DNA of 64,000 nucleotides from HXMU1428-3 sp965215715 (GTDB taxonomy: Bacteria; Pseudomonadota; Alphaproteobacteria; Rhizobiales; HXMU1428-3). Shown piece by piece: positions 17,048-25,263 of this stretch; within the stretch, counting starts at the first letter, position 1, and every line of letters starts with the position of its first letter. The stretch covers positions 2,790,001 through 2,854,000 of the forward strand of contig OZ244129.1 of the NCBI GenBank assembly GCA_965215715.1, in the 5' to 3' direction. The notes beneath the pieces were generated by a model. The model searched no databases. It was not told where the DNA came from and saw only the letters and a list, made by a program, of their open reading frames with translations. A program made the position numbers and the translations under genes.

Positions 17048-17655
17048 GAAGTGATGTATCCTTGTTTGCGCAGCATATTTAAAAGGCTGACAATGGGAAA
17101 GCCAAGAATGGTAAAGTAATCACCTTTTATGTCTTCAAACAGATGGATGCCGAACGATTCCAATTGATAGGCACCAACCGAAGTTAAAATATCATCTCCG
17201 CAATGAGCGATATAGTTTCCTAAAAACTCTGGGCTAAAGTCACGCATTTTAAGCTCTGCCGTTTCGCTGTAGCGCCATATGACGTCTTTGTTTTTTACAA
17301 CAACGATGGATGAGATGAGTTTGTGGGTTTTGCCGCGCAATTTAAAAAGCGTGGCATAAGCTTCATCTTTATTTTTAGGTTTTTCAAAAATTTCGTCGCC
17401 CAAAGCTAAAATTTGATCGCTTCCGATGACATAAGCGTTTTGATGATGGTCTGCCACATCATTGGCTTTGGCTTCTGCTAAAAATTCAGCAATGTCTGAG
17501 GGCTCCATTGGATCAACGGACAAAACTTGTTTGATGATTGCCTCATCCACAGTGGGGGGGTGAATTTCAAACGATAGGCCCGTGTTTTCTAGCAATTTGG
17601 CTCTGGTGGCGCTTGATGAAGCTAGAACGAGATTTATTTTTTGTGTTTCAAACAT
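17044..17655 (-). CDS. maf: Maf-like nucleotide pyrophosphatase
   Basis: Maf proteins hydrolyse nucleoside triphosphates, including modified pyrimidines, to monophosphates and are thought to clean the nucleotide pool. The protein from the ATG at 17655 has about 203 residues and the family signature LVLASSSATRAKLLENTGL at its start, EFLAEAKANDVA and VIGSDQILALGDEIFEKP in the middle, and the SVGAYQLESFGIHLFEDIKGDYFTI region. A TTG 18 bases upstream is possible but less likely. The conserved order maf-aroE-coaE-dnaQ next to the origin is typical of alphaproteobacteria. Confidence 0.93.
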   Translation of the reverse strand: MFETQKINLVLASSSATRAKLLENTGLSFEIHPPTVDEAIIKQVLSVDPMEPSDIAEFLAEAKANDVADHHQNAYVIGSDQILALGDEIFEKPKNKDEAYATLFKLRGKTHKLISSIVVVKNKDVIWRYSETAELKMRDFSPEFLGNYIAHCGDDILTSVGAYQLESFGIHLFEDIKGDYFTILGFPIVSLLNMLRKQGYITS

Positions 17656-17701
17656 ATATTTGTATTGGTTCAAACGTGGCTTCTAATCGTAGCCCTTGGT
17701 T

Positions 17702-17827
17702 TTCCCCTTAACTTTCATGGTTAGACTTTGGCATTTTGAAAAGCTATGTCAAGGACGCGGAGCGCAAGTGAAATCCCTGACATAGCTTTTCAAAATGCAA
17801 AAATCTCATCATGAAAGTTAAGGGGAA
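17702..17827. repeat. Long palindromic element, copy B (loop inverted)
   Basis: Outer arms are TTCCCCTTAACTTTCATG and the complement, with copy-specific stem GAAAAGCTA/TAGCTTTTC. The inner loop reads CGCGGAGCGCAAGTGAAA, the reverse complement of the loop in copies A, C and E, although the arms are in the same register. It starts 18 bp after the ppsR stop and ends 46 bp before maf. Confidence 0.95.
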
Positions 17828-17845
17828 CTGCGAAGAAATTCAAAT

Positions 17846-18670
17846 CTAAAGATTGCGGTTGTTGTATAATGTGATGATCGCTGCTGCCGTTTCTTCGATA
17901 GAACGGCGGGTTACATCTATGATTGGCCAGTCATGGCGGCCGCAAAGGCGGCGGGTGTAAGCAATTTCTTGGGCAATTGCATCGCGGTCGACATAATCTT
18001 CCAAATCTTTATCAGCCAATTCCATCACACGGTTGCGCCTAACCGTTGAAATCCGGTCAGCACTGGCGATTAGCCCAACGATGAAAGCTGTGGTGGGTTT
18101 TTCAACGATATCGGGCAAAGGCAAAGGGGGTACCAACGGTAAATTGGCGGTTTTAAATCCACGATTGGCCAGATAAATGCTGGTCGGGGTTTTCGAGGTG
18201 CGGCTGATGCCAATGATGAAAATGTCTGCCTCATCAAGATTGTTTGGCAATTGGCCATCATCGTGCATCATGGTGAAGTTTAGCGCATCGATTCGGCTAA
18301 AATATTCGGCATCCAAATTGTGTTGGCCGCCAACGGTTGGTTTAGAAGGCGCACCAAGATAGGACCCAAAAATTTGTAAAATCGGGTCTAAAATGCCAAC
18401 GCTGGGTAAATTTAAATCAGCACAAAATTTATCAATTTCTTCTGTTAGATCCACATTCACCAAAGTGTGCATGACAATGCCGGGTTGTTCTTCTATGATT
18501 TGACACACCCTCTTTAATTGCCGTTTTGTGCGCACAAGGGGGTGAATATGCTCAATCGCTTTGATTTGAGGGTATTGTGCAGTGACCGCTTTAGACATAG
18601 CGGTCAAAGTTTCACCGGTCGCGTCAGAGACAAGGTGAAGGTGGAAAAATTTTTGATTCTTGTTTGGCAT
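17846..18670 (-). CDS. ppsR: Pyruvate,water dikinase regulatory protein family (DUF299)
   Basis: This family contains bifunctional ADP-dependent kinases/phosphorylases that switch PEP synthase or pyruvate phosphate dikinase on and off. The 274-residue protein has the starting motif HLVSDATGETL near residue 12 and the P-loop-like GISRTSKTPTSIYLANRG near 153-170, and ends with a motif around YARRLC/TRRSIEETAAAI. The homologue (RP001) borders the origin in Caulobacter and Rickettsia, the main reason for placing the origin in the adjacent gap. Which dikinase it controls is not shown here. Confidence 0.92.
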   Translation of the reverse strand: MPNKNQKFFHLHLVSDATGETLTAMSKAVTAQYPQIKAIEHIHPLVRTKRQLKRVCQIIEEQPGIVMHTLVNVDLTEEIDKFCADLNLPSVGILDPILQIFGSYLGAPSKPTVGGQHNLDAEYFSRIDALNFTMMHDDGQLPNNLDEADIFIIGISRTSKTPTSIYLANRGFKTANLPLVPPLPLPDIVEKPTTAFIVGLIASADRISTVRRNRVMELADKDLEDYVDRDAIAQEIAYTRRLCGRHDWPIIDVTRRSIEETAAAIITLYNNRNL

Positions 18671-19119
18671 ATGTTGATAAGTTGATGAGTTATCCTCACC
18701 CGTTCATGGGAAAACGTGTTTTTCCTAATTTGTTCATTTTTTCTCCCAAGCTTTACGCACATAGTTTGGTGTGTGGAGAAAAATCTTTAAGGTTATTCTT
18801 TGCTTAAATTTGCTTTTTAGTTTGCCATATTTCTTCTCATGGTTTTACACAAACTTTGCCCGCTTGTTTTCACTTTACCTTATCATAGGTAACTGGTTTG
18901 AATCTTTTAGACTTATGATTTTTATTTTTGCGTCTTATCATGTTTTTTGGTCTTTAGTGAAAAAACAGATTTTTTGTTTGTGGAAGAGTTTGTTGAAATT
19001 GGTTGGGAAAAATTTAATCTGAAAAATCCAACCCTAAACAACAACTACAACAATATTTAAAAATCTATTTTATTTATTTTTTTATTGAAAAGTGGATGTC
19101 CCCGTTAGATAAGGACTGT
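18671..19119. other. Candidate chromosomal replication origin (oriC)
   Basis: This 449-bp AT-rich gap lies between divergent ppsR and hemE, the location of the Caulobacter crescentus origin. Against TTATCCACA, near matches are TTATCCTCA (18690-18698, one mismatch), TTCTCCACA on minus (18772-18780, one), TTTTACACA (18843-18851, one if position five is free), and weaker ones near 18753 and 18979 (minus). A very AT-rich tract at 19044-19085 could be the unwinding region. Perfect boxes are absent, so the call rests on position, composition and the cluster of weak boxes. Confidence 0.6.
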
Positions 19120-20148
19120 ATGAGTGAAAAGATATTTTTAAAAGCGCTTTCAGGGCAAACTTTACCAAGACCTCCAATTTGGTTGATGAGACAAGCTGGG
19201 CGGTATTTGGATGATTACAGAGCTGTACGTGATAAAGCAGGCAGTTTTTTGAATTTGTGTTATTCACCTGAGATGGCGTGTGAGGTGACACTGCAACCGA
19301 TTGAAAAGTTCGGATTCGATGCTTCTATTTTGTTTGCAGATATTCTGGTCGTGCCTGATGCTTTGGGACAAGAGGTTAGGTTTGAAACTGGAGAAGGGCC
19401 CAGGCTTGATCCGATTTCAACCAGTGAGGGCATAAAACAACTTGATCTTGGATTGGTTGATGAAAAGTATGACAGTGTTGCTAAAACTGTTTCTTTGATT
19501 AGATCTCGTTTGCCACAAGAAACCGCGTTGATTGGATTTTGCGGTGCGCCGTGGACTGTTGCGACTTATATGGTGGCGGGTAAGGGGACACCCAATCAGG
19601 CCCCAGCGCGGTCAATGGCCTATCTTAATCCTGAATTATTTCAAGAGCTTATAGATATTTTGGTTGAAACTTCAATTGATTATCTGTCGCGACAAGTGGA
19701 GGCCGGGGCTGACGCTTTGCAGATTTTTGATAGTTGGGCCGGCAGTTTGCCGCAAAGTGAATTTCAGCGCTGGGTTATTGAGCCGACGAAAAAAATGGTT
19801 TCTGCTTTACGGCAAAAATATCCTGACGTGCCAATTATTGGCTTTCCGCGCGGTGCCGGGCCTTTGTATGAGACCTATGTGAGCGAGATTGGTGTGCAAG
19901 GGGTGAGTGTGGATGAAACCATGCCACTTGATTGGGTTAAAACCCATTTGCAACCGAATGTGACGGTGCAGGGAAATTTGGACGCTTTGGCTTTAATTGC
20001 TGGCGGCAAAGTGTTGGAAGAGCATGTTGAGCGGATTTTACAAGCTTGGTCTGGTGGGCCATTTATTTTTAACCTTGGCCATGGCATACAGCCGCATACG
20101 CCGGTTGCTCATGTTGAGGCTTTGATTAAGCTTGTCCGGGGATCTTAA
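19120..20148 (+). CDS. hemE: Uroporphyrinogen decarboxylase
   Basis: HemE decarboxylates uroporphyrinogen III to coproporphyrinogen III, the first step committed to haem. The ATG at 19120 is chosen over that at 19096 because AAGGA lies six bases before it. The 342-residue protein has the signature PPIWLMRQAGRYL near residue 15, the catalytic-aspartate region ILFADILVVPDALG near 75, GFCGAPWTVATYM and the late IGFPRGAGPLY and FNLGHGIQPHTPV. It is the first plus-strand gene after the origin candidate. A long palindrome starts 16 bp beyond its stop. Confidence 0.97.
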   Translation: MSEKIFLKALSGQTLPRPPIWLMRQAGRYLDDYRAVRDKAGSFLNLCYSPEMACEVTLQPIEKFGFDASILFADILVVPDALGQEVRFETGEGPRLDPISTSEGIKQLDLGLVDEKYDSVAKTVSLIRSRLPQETALIGFCGAPWTVATYMVAGKGTPNQAPARSMAYLNPELFQELIDILVETSIDYLSRQVEAGADALQIFDSWAGSLPQSEFQRWVIEPTKKMVSALRQKYPDVPIIGFPRGAGPLYETYVSEIGVQGVSVDETMPLDWVKTHLQPNVTVQGNLDALALIAGGKVLEEHVERILQAWSGGPFIFNLGHGIQPHTPVAHVEALIKLVRGS

Positions 20149-20164
20149 ACTTTTGATCTTGGTT

Positions 20165-20290
20165 TTCCCCTTAACTTCCATGGTTAGACTTTGGCATTTT
20201 TAAACCGCTTGTCAAGGATTTCACTTGCGCTGCGCGTCCTTGACAAGCGGTTTAAAAATGCCAAAGTCTAACCATGGAAGTTAAGGGGAA
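20165..20290. repeat. Long palindromic element, copy C
   Basis: This 126-bp inverted repeat has outer ends TTCCCC/GGGGAA, the common arm TTAACTTCCATGGTTAGAC and a copy-specific stem TAAACCGCT/AGCGGTTTA, with loop TTTCACTTGCGCTGCGCG. The two arms are almost identical over more than 50 bp. It lies 16 bp after hemE and 26 bp before hemJ. Confidence 0.97.
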
Positions 20291-20316
20291 CTATCAGGAA
20301 AACTGGAGAGGGTTTT

Positions 20317-20745
20317 ATGGATTGGGCTTTGTGGGTTAAGGCGTTGCACATCATAGCGGTGATTTCCTGGATGGCAGGGATGTTATATTTGCCGCGGCTA
20401 TATGTTTATCATGCCGGGGCCACGCCGGGCTCTGAACTTTCTGAAACCTTGAAAATTATGGAACGGCGCTTGCTGCGCTTTATCATAAATCCGGCGATGA
20501 TTGTGGCTTGGATTGCGGGACTGCTTACTGCTTATTTGCAAGATCAATTTATGGATCCTTGGTTTCATGCCAAGTTGGCGTGTGTTGTTTTGCTTTCAGC
20601 GGTGCACGGAGAATTGGCGCGGTATCGCAAAGAATTTGACCGTGATGAGCGCAAGCGGTCAGCTAAATTTTTCCGAATCATTAATGAAGTGCCAACCGTG
20701 TTAATGATCTTTATTGTATTTCTGGTTATTTTAAAGCCGTTTTAG
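20317..20745 (+). CDS. hemJ: Protoporphyrinogen oxidase HemJ
   Basis: HemJ is a small membrane protein that oxidises protoporphyrinogen IX. The 142-residue protein has four hydrophobic segments, with the conserved first-helix histidine in VKALHIIAVISWMAGMLYLPRLYVYH and later ARYRKEF in a polar loop before a final VLMIFIVFLVIL helix. Its presence after hemE and before rho is normal in alphaproteobacteria and indicates that this organism uses HemJ and not HemG or HemY for this step. A purine-rich GGAGAGGG lies just upstream. Confidence 0.95.
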   Translation: MDWALWVKALHIIAVISWMAGMLYLPRLYVYHAGATPGSELSETLKIMERRLLRFIINPAMIVAWIAGLLTAYLQDQFMDPWFHAKLACVVLLSAVHGELARYRKEFDRDERKRSAKFFRIINEVPTVLMIFIVFLVILKPF

Positions 20746-20966
20746 ATGGTTTATCGGGGTGTTTTTTGCAAATTAGTGCAAAACAGATCTTTTAAGTGAA
20801 GTTTGTTTTTGATATAGTGCTTTGATCGTATCAGTATTTTTTCAAAATTAATCTCGTTTCAATCATAAATGGCATTATGGTTTTGCTGTTGGCTTGGCTT
20901 GCAGTGTAAATCTTCTTTACCGATATCCTCATAATAATATTTCCCCGCTAATTTGGAATTTTTTTC

Positions 20967-22232
20967 ATGGAACAAATGAAACTCCAGGACCTTAAGTCTA
21001 AGTCCCCAACAGAACTTTTAACCTTTGCCGAAGAGGTTGAGGTGGAAAATGCCAGTTCTATGCGTAAGCAAGAGTTGATGTTTGCCATTCTAAAACAGTT
21101 GGCGGCGCAAAATATTGATATTGTTGGCACTGGCGTGGTTGAAGTTTTGCAAGATGGGTTTGGGTTTTTAAGATCACCTGATGCCAATTATCTACCCGGG
21201 CCGGACGATATTTATGTCAGCCCCAGCCAAATTCGCCGTTTTGGGCTGCGCACCGGGGATACGATTGAAGGAGAAATTCGGTCTCCGAAAGAAGGCGAGC
21301 GGTATTTTGCGCTTCTTAAAGTTAACAAGATCAATTTTGAAGAGCCTGATAAAGGCAAACATAAAATCCACTTTGATAACCTGACCCCGCTTTATCCTGA
21401 TGAATGGCTGGGCATGGAAATTGATGACCCAACGGTTGAAGATATGTCGGCGCGGGTGATTGATATTGTCTCGCCTATGGGTAAGGGGCAACGGGCGTTG
21501 ATTGTGGCGCCGCCGCGTACAGGTAAAACTGTCTTGCTGCAAAACATTGCCCATTCTATCACCACCAACCATCCTGAATGTTATTTGATCGTGCTGCTTA
21601 TTGATGAGCGGCCGGAAGAGGTGACGGACATGCAGCGCTCTGTGCAGGGCGAGGTTGTCTCTTCGACCTTTGATGAGCCGCCAACACGGCACGTGCAAGT
21701 TTCTGAAATGGTGATTGAAAAGGCCAAACGGTTGGTTGAGCATAAACGCGATGTGGTGATTTTGCTCGATTCTATTACCCGTCTTGGCCGGGCTTACAAC
21801 ACGGTGGTGCCTTCCTCTGGTAAGGTTCTAACCGGCGGTGTTGATTCCAATGCTCTGCAACGGCCAAAACGGTTCTTTGGTGCGGCCCGGAATATTGAAG
21901 AAGGCGGCTCACTCACCATCATTGCCACCGCTTTGATTGACACTGGCAGCCGAATGGATGAAGTGATCTTTGAAGAGTTTAAAGGCACGGGTAACTCTGA
22001 AGTTATTCTTGACCGTAAGGTGGCTGATAAACGTGTGTTCCCAGCCATTGATATTGCCAAATCTGGTACCCGGAAAGAAGAGCTGTTGGTGCCTGATGAG
22101 CAGCTGAAGAAAATGTATGTATTGCGCCGAATTCTCAACCCAATGGGGCCAATGGATGGCATTGAGTTCTTAATTGATAAGCTCAAGAACACCAAAGGCA
22201 ATGATGAGTTTTTCGATAGTATGAATACTTAG
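20967..22232 (+). CDS. rho: Transcription termination factor Rho
   Basis: Rho is the hexameric RNA helicase of factor-dependent termination. The 421-residue protein has the N-terminal helical domain (KSPTELLTFAEEVEVE), the cold-shock RNA-binding domain (residues 55-125, GFGFLRSPDANYLPG and DIYVSPSQIRRFGLRTGD) and the ATPase with Walker A APPRTGKTVLL near 178 and the LLDSITRLGRAYN region. A leader of about 220 bp separates it from hemJ; long rho leaders often serve autoregulation, but no clear signal is visible. Confidence 0.97.
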   Translation: MEQMKLQDLKSKSPTELLTFAEEVEVENASSMRKQELMFAILKQLAAQNIDIVGTGVVEVLQDGFGFLRSPDANYLPGPDDIYVSPSQIRRFGLRTGDTIEGEIRSPKEGERYFALLKVNKINFEEPDKGKHKIHFDNLTPLYPDEWLGMEIDDPTVEDMSARVIDIVSPMGKGQRALIVAPPRTGKTVLLQNIAHSITTNHPECYLIVLLIDERPEEVTDMQRSVQGEVVSSTFDEPPTRHVQVSEMVIEKAKRLVEHKRDVVILLDSITRLGRAYNTVVPSSGKVLTGGVDSNALQRPKRFFGAARNIEEGGSLTIIATALIDTGSRMDEVIFEEFKGTGNSEVILDRKVADKRVFPAIDIAKSGTRKEELLVPDEQLKKMYVLRRILNPMGPMDGIEFLIDKLKNTKGNDEFFDSMNT

Positions 22233-22237
22233 GTCTT

Positions 22238-22352
22238 GTCTCACGGGCTATTCTGCGGCTGCGAGGCAGCGCAGGCCCTCCGACGGGGCGCGCAATATTT
22301 TTTGCGCCCTAATGGGGCACAAAATGCGCGGGCGCCTCTGGCGCGGTTCCTT
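22238..22352. repeat. Dispersed GC-rich repeat, copy 2
   Basis: This begins GTCTCACGGGCTATTC five bases after the rho stop, continues with GGCCCTCCGACGGGG and ends near CCCTAATGGGGCAC and a GGCGCC stem. The first 60 bases match those at 263-340 closely. It lies between convergent rho and the next minus-strand gene, where it could act as a shared 3' structure. Confidence 0.72.
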
Positions 22353-22383
22353 TAACCATCTTTATTTTCTTTTTTATTTTTCT

Positions 22384-23160
22384 TTAAATTTCTATCATTC
22401 CTAATTCTATTACATCGTCATAGTTTGGGTCATTCAATAACTCCGGGGCTTTCAGGATGCGTTCTGAAACGGAGTTGCGGTGGAGCCATGCGCCGATTTT
22501 TTGGGCGGCTTGAGGGTGGGATTCTAGGTGGGTGTTGTGATAGGTGGGCTTTCCATTTTTGATTTGAACATCTGAGCGCAAGGCCGCCATGTGGACGGCG
22601 CTTTCTGGGTCTTGGCCTTTGTCGAAGGTTTGTAAGGATCTGTCTAAGTCACCGCCTGCTAGCACCACCATGGTGAGAAGCTCGCCCATGTTGAATTCTA
22701 GGCGTGGGCCGACGGGCCATTCTATGAGGTAGAGGTGATAGAGGCTGGCCTCAATGAAGGCGTCGAAAAATTCGTTGATGGTTTCTATTTCTTGTTTAGG
22801 CCAGTTTTCTCGATATCCATTTAAGCGGGTAAGGCATGTGTCTAGATCTAAATGGCTTGGGGGATCGCAGTGGGCGATGAGATCCAAATAGCGCGGCAGG
22901 AAGTATTTGAATTGGGGTTCTATTGTTTCTCTGTCATAGCCATGGGCTGAGTTGGTGTATTCTGCCAGCAGGGTGGCTGGGATTTCTTTTAAGGGAATTT
23001 TTGAAAGGTCTTTGGCGGTTTCTTCTGTCATGCAAACAGGGCAATTGCAATAGGTGATGGTGCCTTTCAGCTGATAGGGGGAGAACACCTCATAGGCTTG
23101 ATCTACTGCTTTGCTTAGCCTTGGTGTGATGATCGGATCTATCTCTTCCCAAAAAGTCAC
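22384..23160 (-). CDS. Conserved hypothetical protein with CNCPVC motif
   Basis: I do not recognise a named function. The 258-residue protein appears soluble. It has CNCPVC near residue 40, which together with nearby Glu/Asp residues could bind a metal, followed by a mainly helical body with LLAEYTNSAHGYD and FKYFLPRYLDLIA. Similar cysteine-motif proteins with the phrase FLPRxLxL occur in scattered bacteria as hypothetical proteins. It stands alone on minus between rho and the TspO gene; base composition looks ordinary for the window. Confidence 0.8.
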   Translation of the reverse strand: MTFWEEIDPIITPRLSKAVDQAYEVFSPYQLKGTITYCNCPVCMTEETAKDLSKIPLKEIPATLLAEYTNSAHGYDRETIEPQFKYFLPRYLDLIAHCDPPSHLDLDTCLTRLNGYRENWPKQEIETINEFFDAFIEASLYHLYLIEWPVGPRLEFNMGELLTMVVLAGGDLDRSLQTFDKGQDPESAVHMAALRSDVQIKNGKPTYHNTHLESHPQAAQKIGAWLHRNSVSERILKAPELLNDPNYDDVIELGMIEI

Positions 23161-23271
23161 TTATTGTCTCTCTTTGTCATGATGAAAAGCGAATGTGTGT
23201 TTTTTTCCTTTGCTGATAGTATAAATGGATCATGGTGCAAATGAAGGCGCAAATTAAGAGGTTTGAGGATT

Positions 23272-23727
23272 ATGGCTTTTTCTTCTTTTTTTATCTTTTT
23301 GGCGATTGTGGTTGTTGTGGCCAGCACTGGTATTTTGTTTAAACCAGGTGAGTGGTATGACCAGTTGACAAAGCCGGATTGGACACCGCCGAATTGGATG
23401 TTCCCGGTTGTTTGGTCTGTGCTTTATTTGTTCATCGCTCTTGCTGGCTGGTATGTTTTTAAGGCGCAAGGTTTTGGTTTGTTGTTGGGGCTTTGGGGGT
23501 TGCAAATGGTGTTGAATATGGCCTGGTCATGGTTGTTCTTTGGGCGCCATCAGATGCTGGCGGGATTGATTGATATTGTTTTGCTGGCTCTTGTGATTGC
23601 TGTGTTTATTTTTCTTGCTTGGGGGCAAGTGCCAATGGCGGCTTATTTGTTTGTGCCGTATTTAGTGTGGGTGCTGGTGGCCATGATGTTAAACCATCAG
23701 CTATGGGTCTTAAACCGCGAAACTTAA
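23272..23727 (+). CDS. tspO: TspO/MBR family tryptophan-rich sensory protein
   Basis: TspO proteins are five-helix membrane proteins that bind porphyrins and related ligands. The 151-residue product has five hydrophobic segments and the family motifs KPDWTPPNWMFPVVWSVLY near residues 32-50 and NMAWSWLFFG near 85-94, with nine or more tryptophans. The ATG at 23272 follows GAGG by five bases. Given the haem genes around it, a link with porphyrin export or sensing is reasonable but inferred. Confidence 0.93.
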   Translation: MAFSSFFIFLAIVVVVASTGILFKPGEWYDQLTKPDWTPPNWMFPVVWSVLYLFIALAGWYVFKAQGFGLLLGLWGLQMVLNMAWSWLFFGRHQMLAGLIDIVLLALVIAVFIFLAWGQVPMAAYLFVPYLVWVLVAMMLNHQLWVLNRET

Positions 23728-24125
23728 ATTTAAGTTTGTTTGCAAACAGGGTGGTCTTTCATTGCTTTTAAGCGTTGGAGATCTAGTTTGGTCTGAGGGT
23801 CATTTTGTGCGCCATTAATGGTCCCATTGATGTTTTTGTGAATCTACCGATTGCTACATTGGATAAACTGACTTTGCAAAAACAGCTTCATGAAATCGGA
23901 AGTGGGCGAGCTCTTGAGTAAGACTTTTTGTGTTATTATTCAACGTTCTAAGGTATTGAGTGGCAAGGGGCTTTTGCAAATTGGTTCGATTTTTTTATGA
24001 GAAACTGGATATTAAGGATATTTAGGTACACTGATTAATCATTATCAATCTATCTGCGCTTTGAAATATTGGTAATAATTTTTTTAGTGTTTATATGTGT
24101 TTAAAAGTTGAGTTTTGGTGGCGTA
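23728..24125. other. Intergenic region with a possible 38-codon frame
   Basis: About 400 bp without a convincing gene. A short frame from TTG at 23805 to TAA at 23919-23921, preceded by GAGGG, would encode a 38-residue peptide (ending QLHEIGSGRALE). Its composition is protein-like, unlike the very AT-rich DNA after it, so it may be a small gene or a remnant. The rest shows nothing beyond a TTTGCAAA-type palindrome near 23743. Confidence 0.35.
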
Positions 24126-25187
24126 ATGAGTGATTTAGAGCTTCTATCAGATGAAGAAGAGCGTTTGGCGTGTTTAAAAAATTTAAGAATTTTAGACACA
24201 CCTGTTGAAGAGCGGTTTGATCGAATTACAAGGATTGTTTGTCAATCTTTGAATGTTCCCGTTTCTGCAATTTCATTTGTTGATCGGGACCGGCAATGGT
24301 TTAAATCCGTACAAGGGTTGGATGTTTTTGAAACGCCACGAAAAGTGGCTTTTTGTTCGCAAGCGATTTTGGATGATGAACCTCTAATCGTTCCAGATGC
24401 ACTTAAAGATCCCAAATTTTGTGATAATCCTCTTGTGGTTGGTGAACCTGGTATTAGGTTTTATGCGGGTTGTCCTTTAAAAATTGGCGATGCATATCGT
24501 ATTGGGACTTTGTGTGCGATTGACCATTCACCTCGTGAGCTAAGCGAAGGTGATACGGTTTTGCTGCGTGACTTGGCAGCGATGGTTGTTTCTGAGATGT
24601 CGAATATGGCTTTATCTCAGGCGCATGAAGGGTTGGTTAGCGAACTTAAGGAAGCCGAAAGAGCCGCTTTAATTGATCCTTTAACCCGGCTTTGGAACAG
24701 AGCTGGGGGTGAAAAATTGCTTGACCGGGAATGGAATGCAGCATTGCGACATAAATCTCCGGTAAGTTTTATCATGTTGGATATTGATCACTTTAAACAA
24801 GTGAATGATCAATATGGCCATCATATTGGGGATCAGGTTCTCAAACATATTGCTTATATTATTCAATCTTCACTGCGCCCTTATGATGTTGCTGTGCGTT
24901 GGGGAGGAGAGGAATTTTTAATCGTTCTTCCTGGCTGTGAGAAAGAGCCGCTACGGCGCGCTTTGGAACGAATTATGAGTGCTATTTGGGCATTACCTGC
25001 TCATACTGATAAGGGTGATGTTTCTATAACTGCCAGTATGGGAGCTGTTGCAGCTTATCCTAAAACTGGCGATGATGTTATGAAATTTTTGAAAAAAGCT
25101 GACCTTGCTATGTATATGGCAAAGAGTGCTGGGCGGAATCAATATATGATTGATGAAGATGAGGATAGCGCTCTTATATCAGATTAA
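24126..25187 (+). CDS. GAF-GGDEF diguanylate cyclase
   Basis: The 353-residue protein has an N-terminal GAF sensor domain (residues about 20-165, with LNVPVSAISFVDRDRQWFKS, AFCSQAI and FYAGCPLKIGD) and a C-terminal GGDEF domain (residues about 185-345). The catalytic loop reads RWGGEEF and the metal/substrate part LDIDHFKQVND, so it should make cyclic di-GMP. The inhibitory site RPYD lies five residues before GGEEF. The signal sensed is unknown. It ends with a strong terminator. Confidence 0.95.
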   Translation: MSDLELLSDEEERLACLKNLRILDTPVEERFDRITRIVCQSLNVPVSAISFVDRDRQWFKSVQGLDVFETPRKVAFCSQAILDDEPLIVPDALKDPKFCDNPLVVGEPGIRFYAGCPLKIGDAYRIGTLCAIDHSPRELSEGDTVLLRDLAAMVVSEMSNMALSQAHEGLVSELKEAERAALIDPLTRLWNRAGGEKLLDREWNAALRHKSPVSFIMLDIDHFKQVNDQYGHHIGDQVLKHIAYIIQSSLRPYDVAVRWGGEEFLIVLPGCEKEPLRRALERIMSAIWALPAHTDKGDVSITASMGAVAAYPKTGDDVMKFLKKADLAMYMAKSAGRNQYMIDEDEDSALISD

Positions 25188-25211
25188 TTTGTCTTTAAAT
25201 GTATTGATAAA

Positions 25212-25247
25212 AGAGACCATCATTATTTTATGATGGTCTCTTTTTTT
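25212..25247. terminator. Intrinsic terminator after the GAF-GGDEF gene
   Basis: AGAGACCATCAT (25212-25223) pairs perfectly with ATGATGGTCTCT (25230-25241) around a six-base loop, followed by a T-run at 25241-25247. On the other strand AAAA precedes the stem, so it can serve the convergent M15 peptidase gene, which ends 17 bp further on. Confidence 0.95.
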
Positions 25248-25263
25248 ATGTTTATTGGTAAGA

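Noticed and set aside
18771..19022. 83-codon hydrophobic plus-strand frame in the origin candidate
   Set aside because: It begins at GTG without a ribosome site, consists of Phe/Leu/Ile/Trp from AT-rich DNA, overlaps the DnaA-box-like sites and has no recognisable family.
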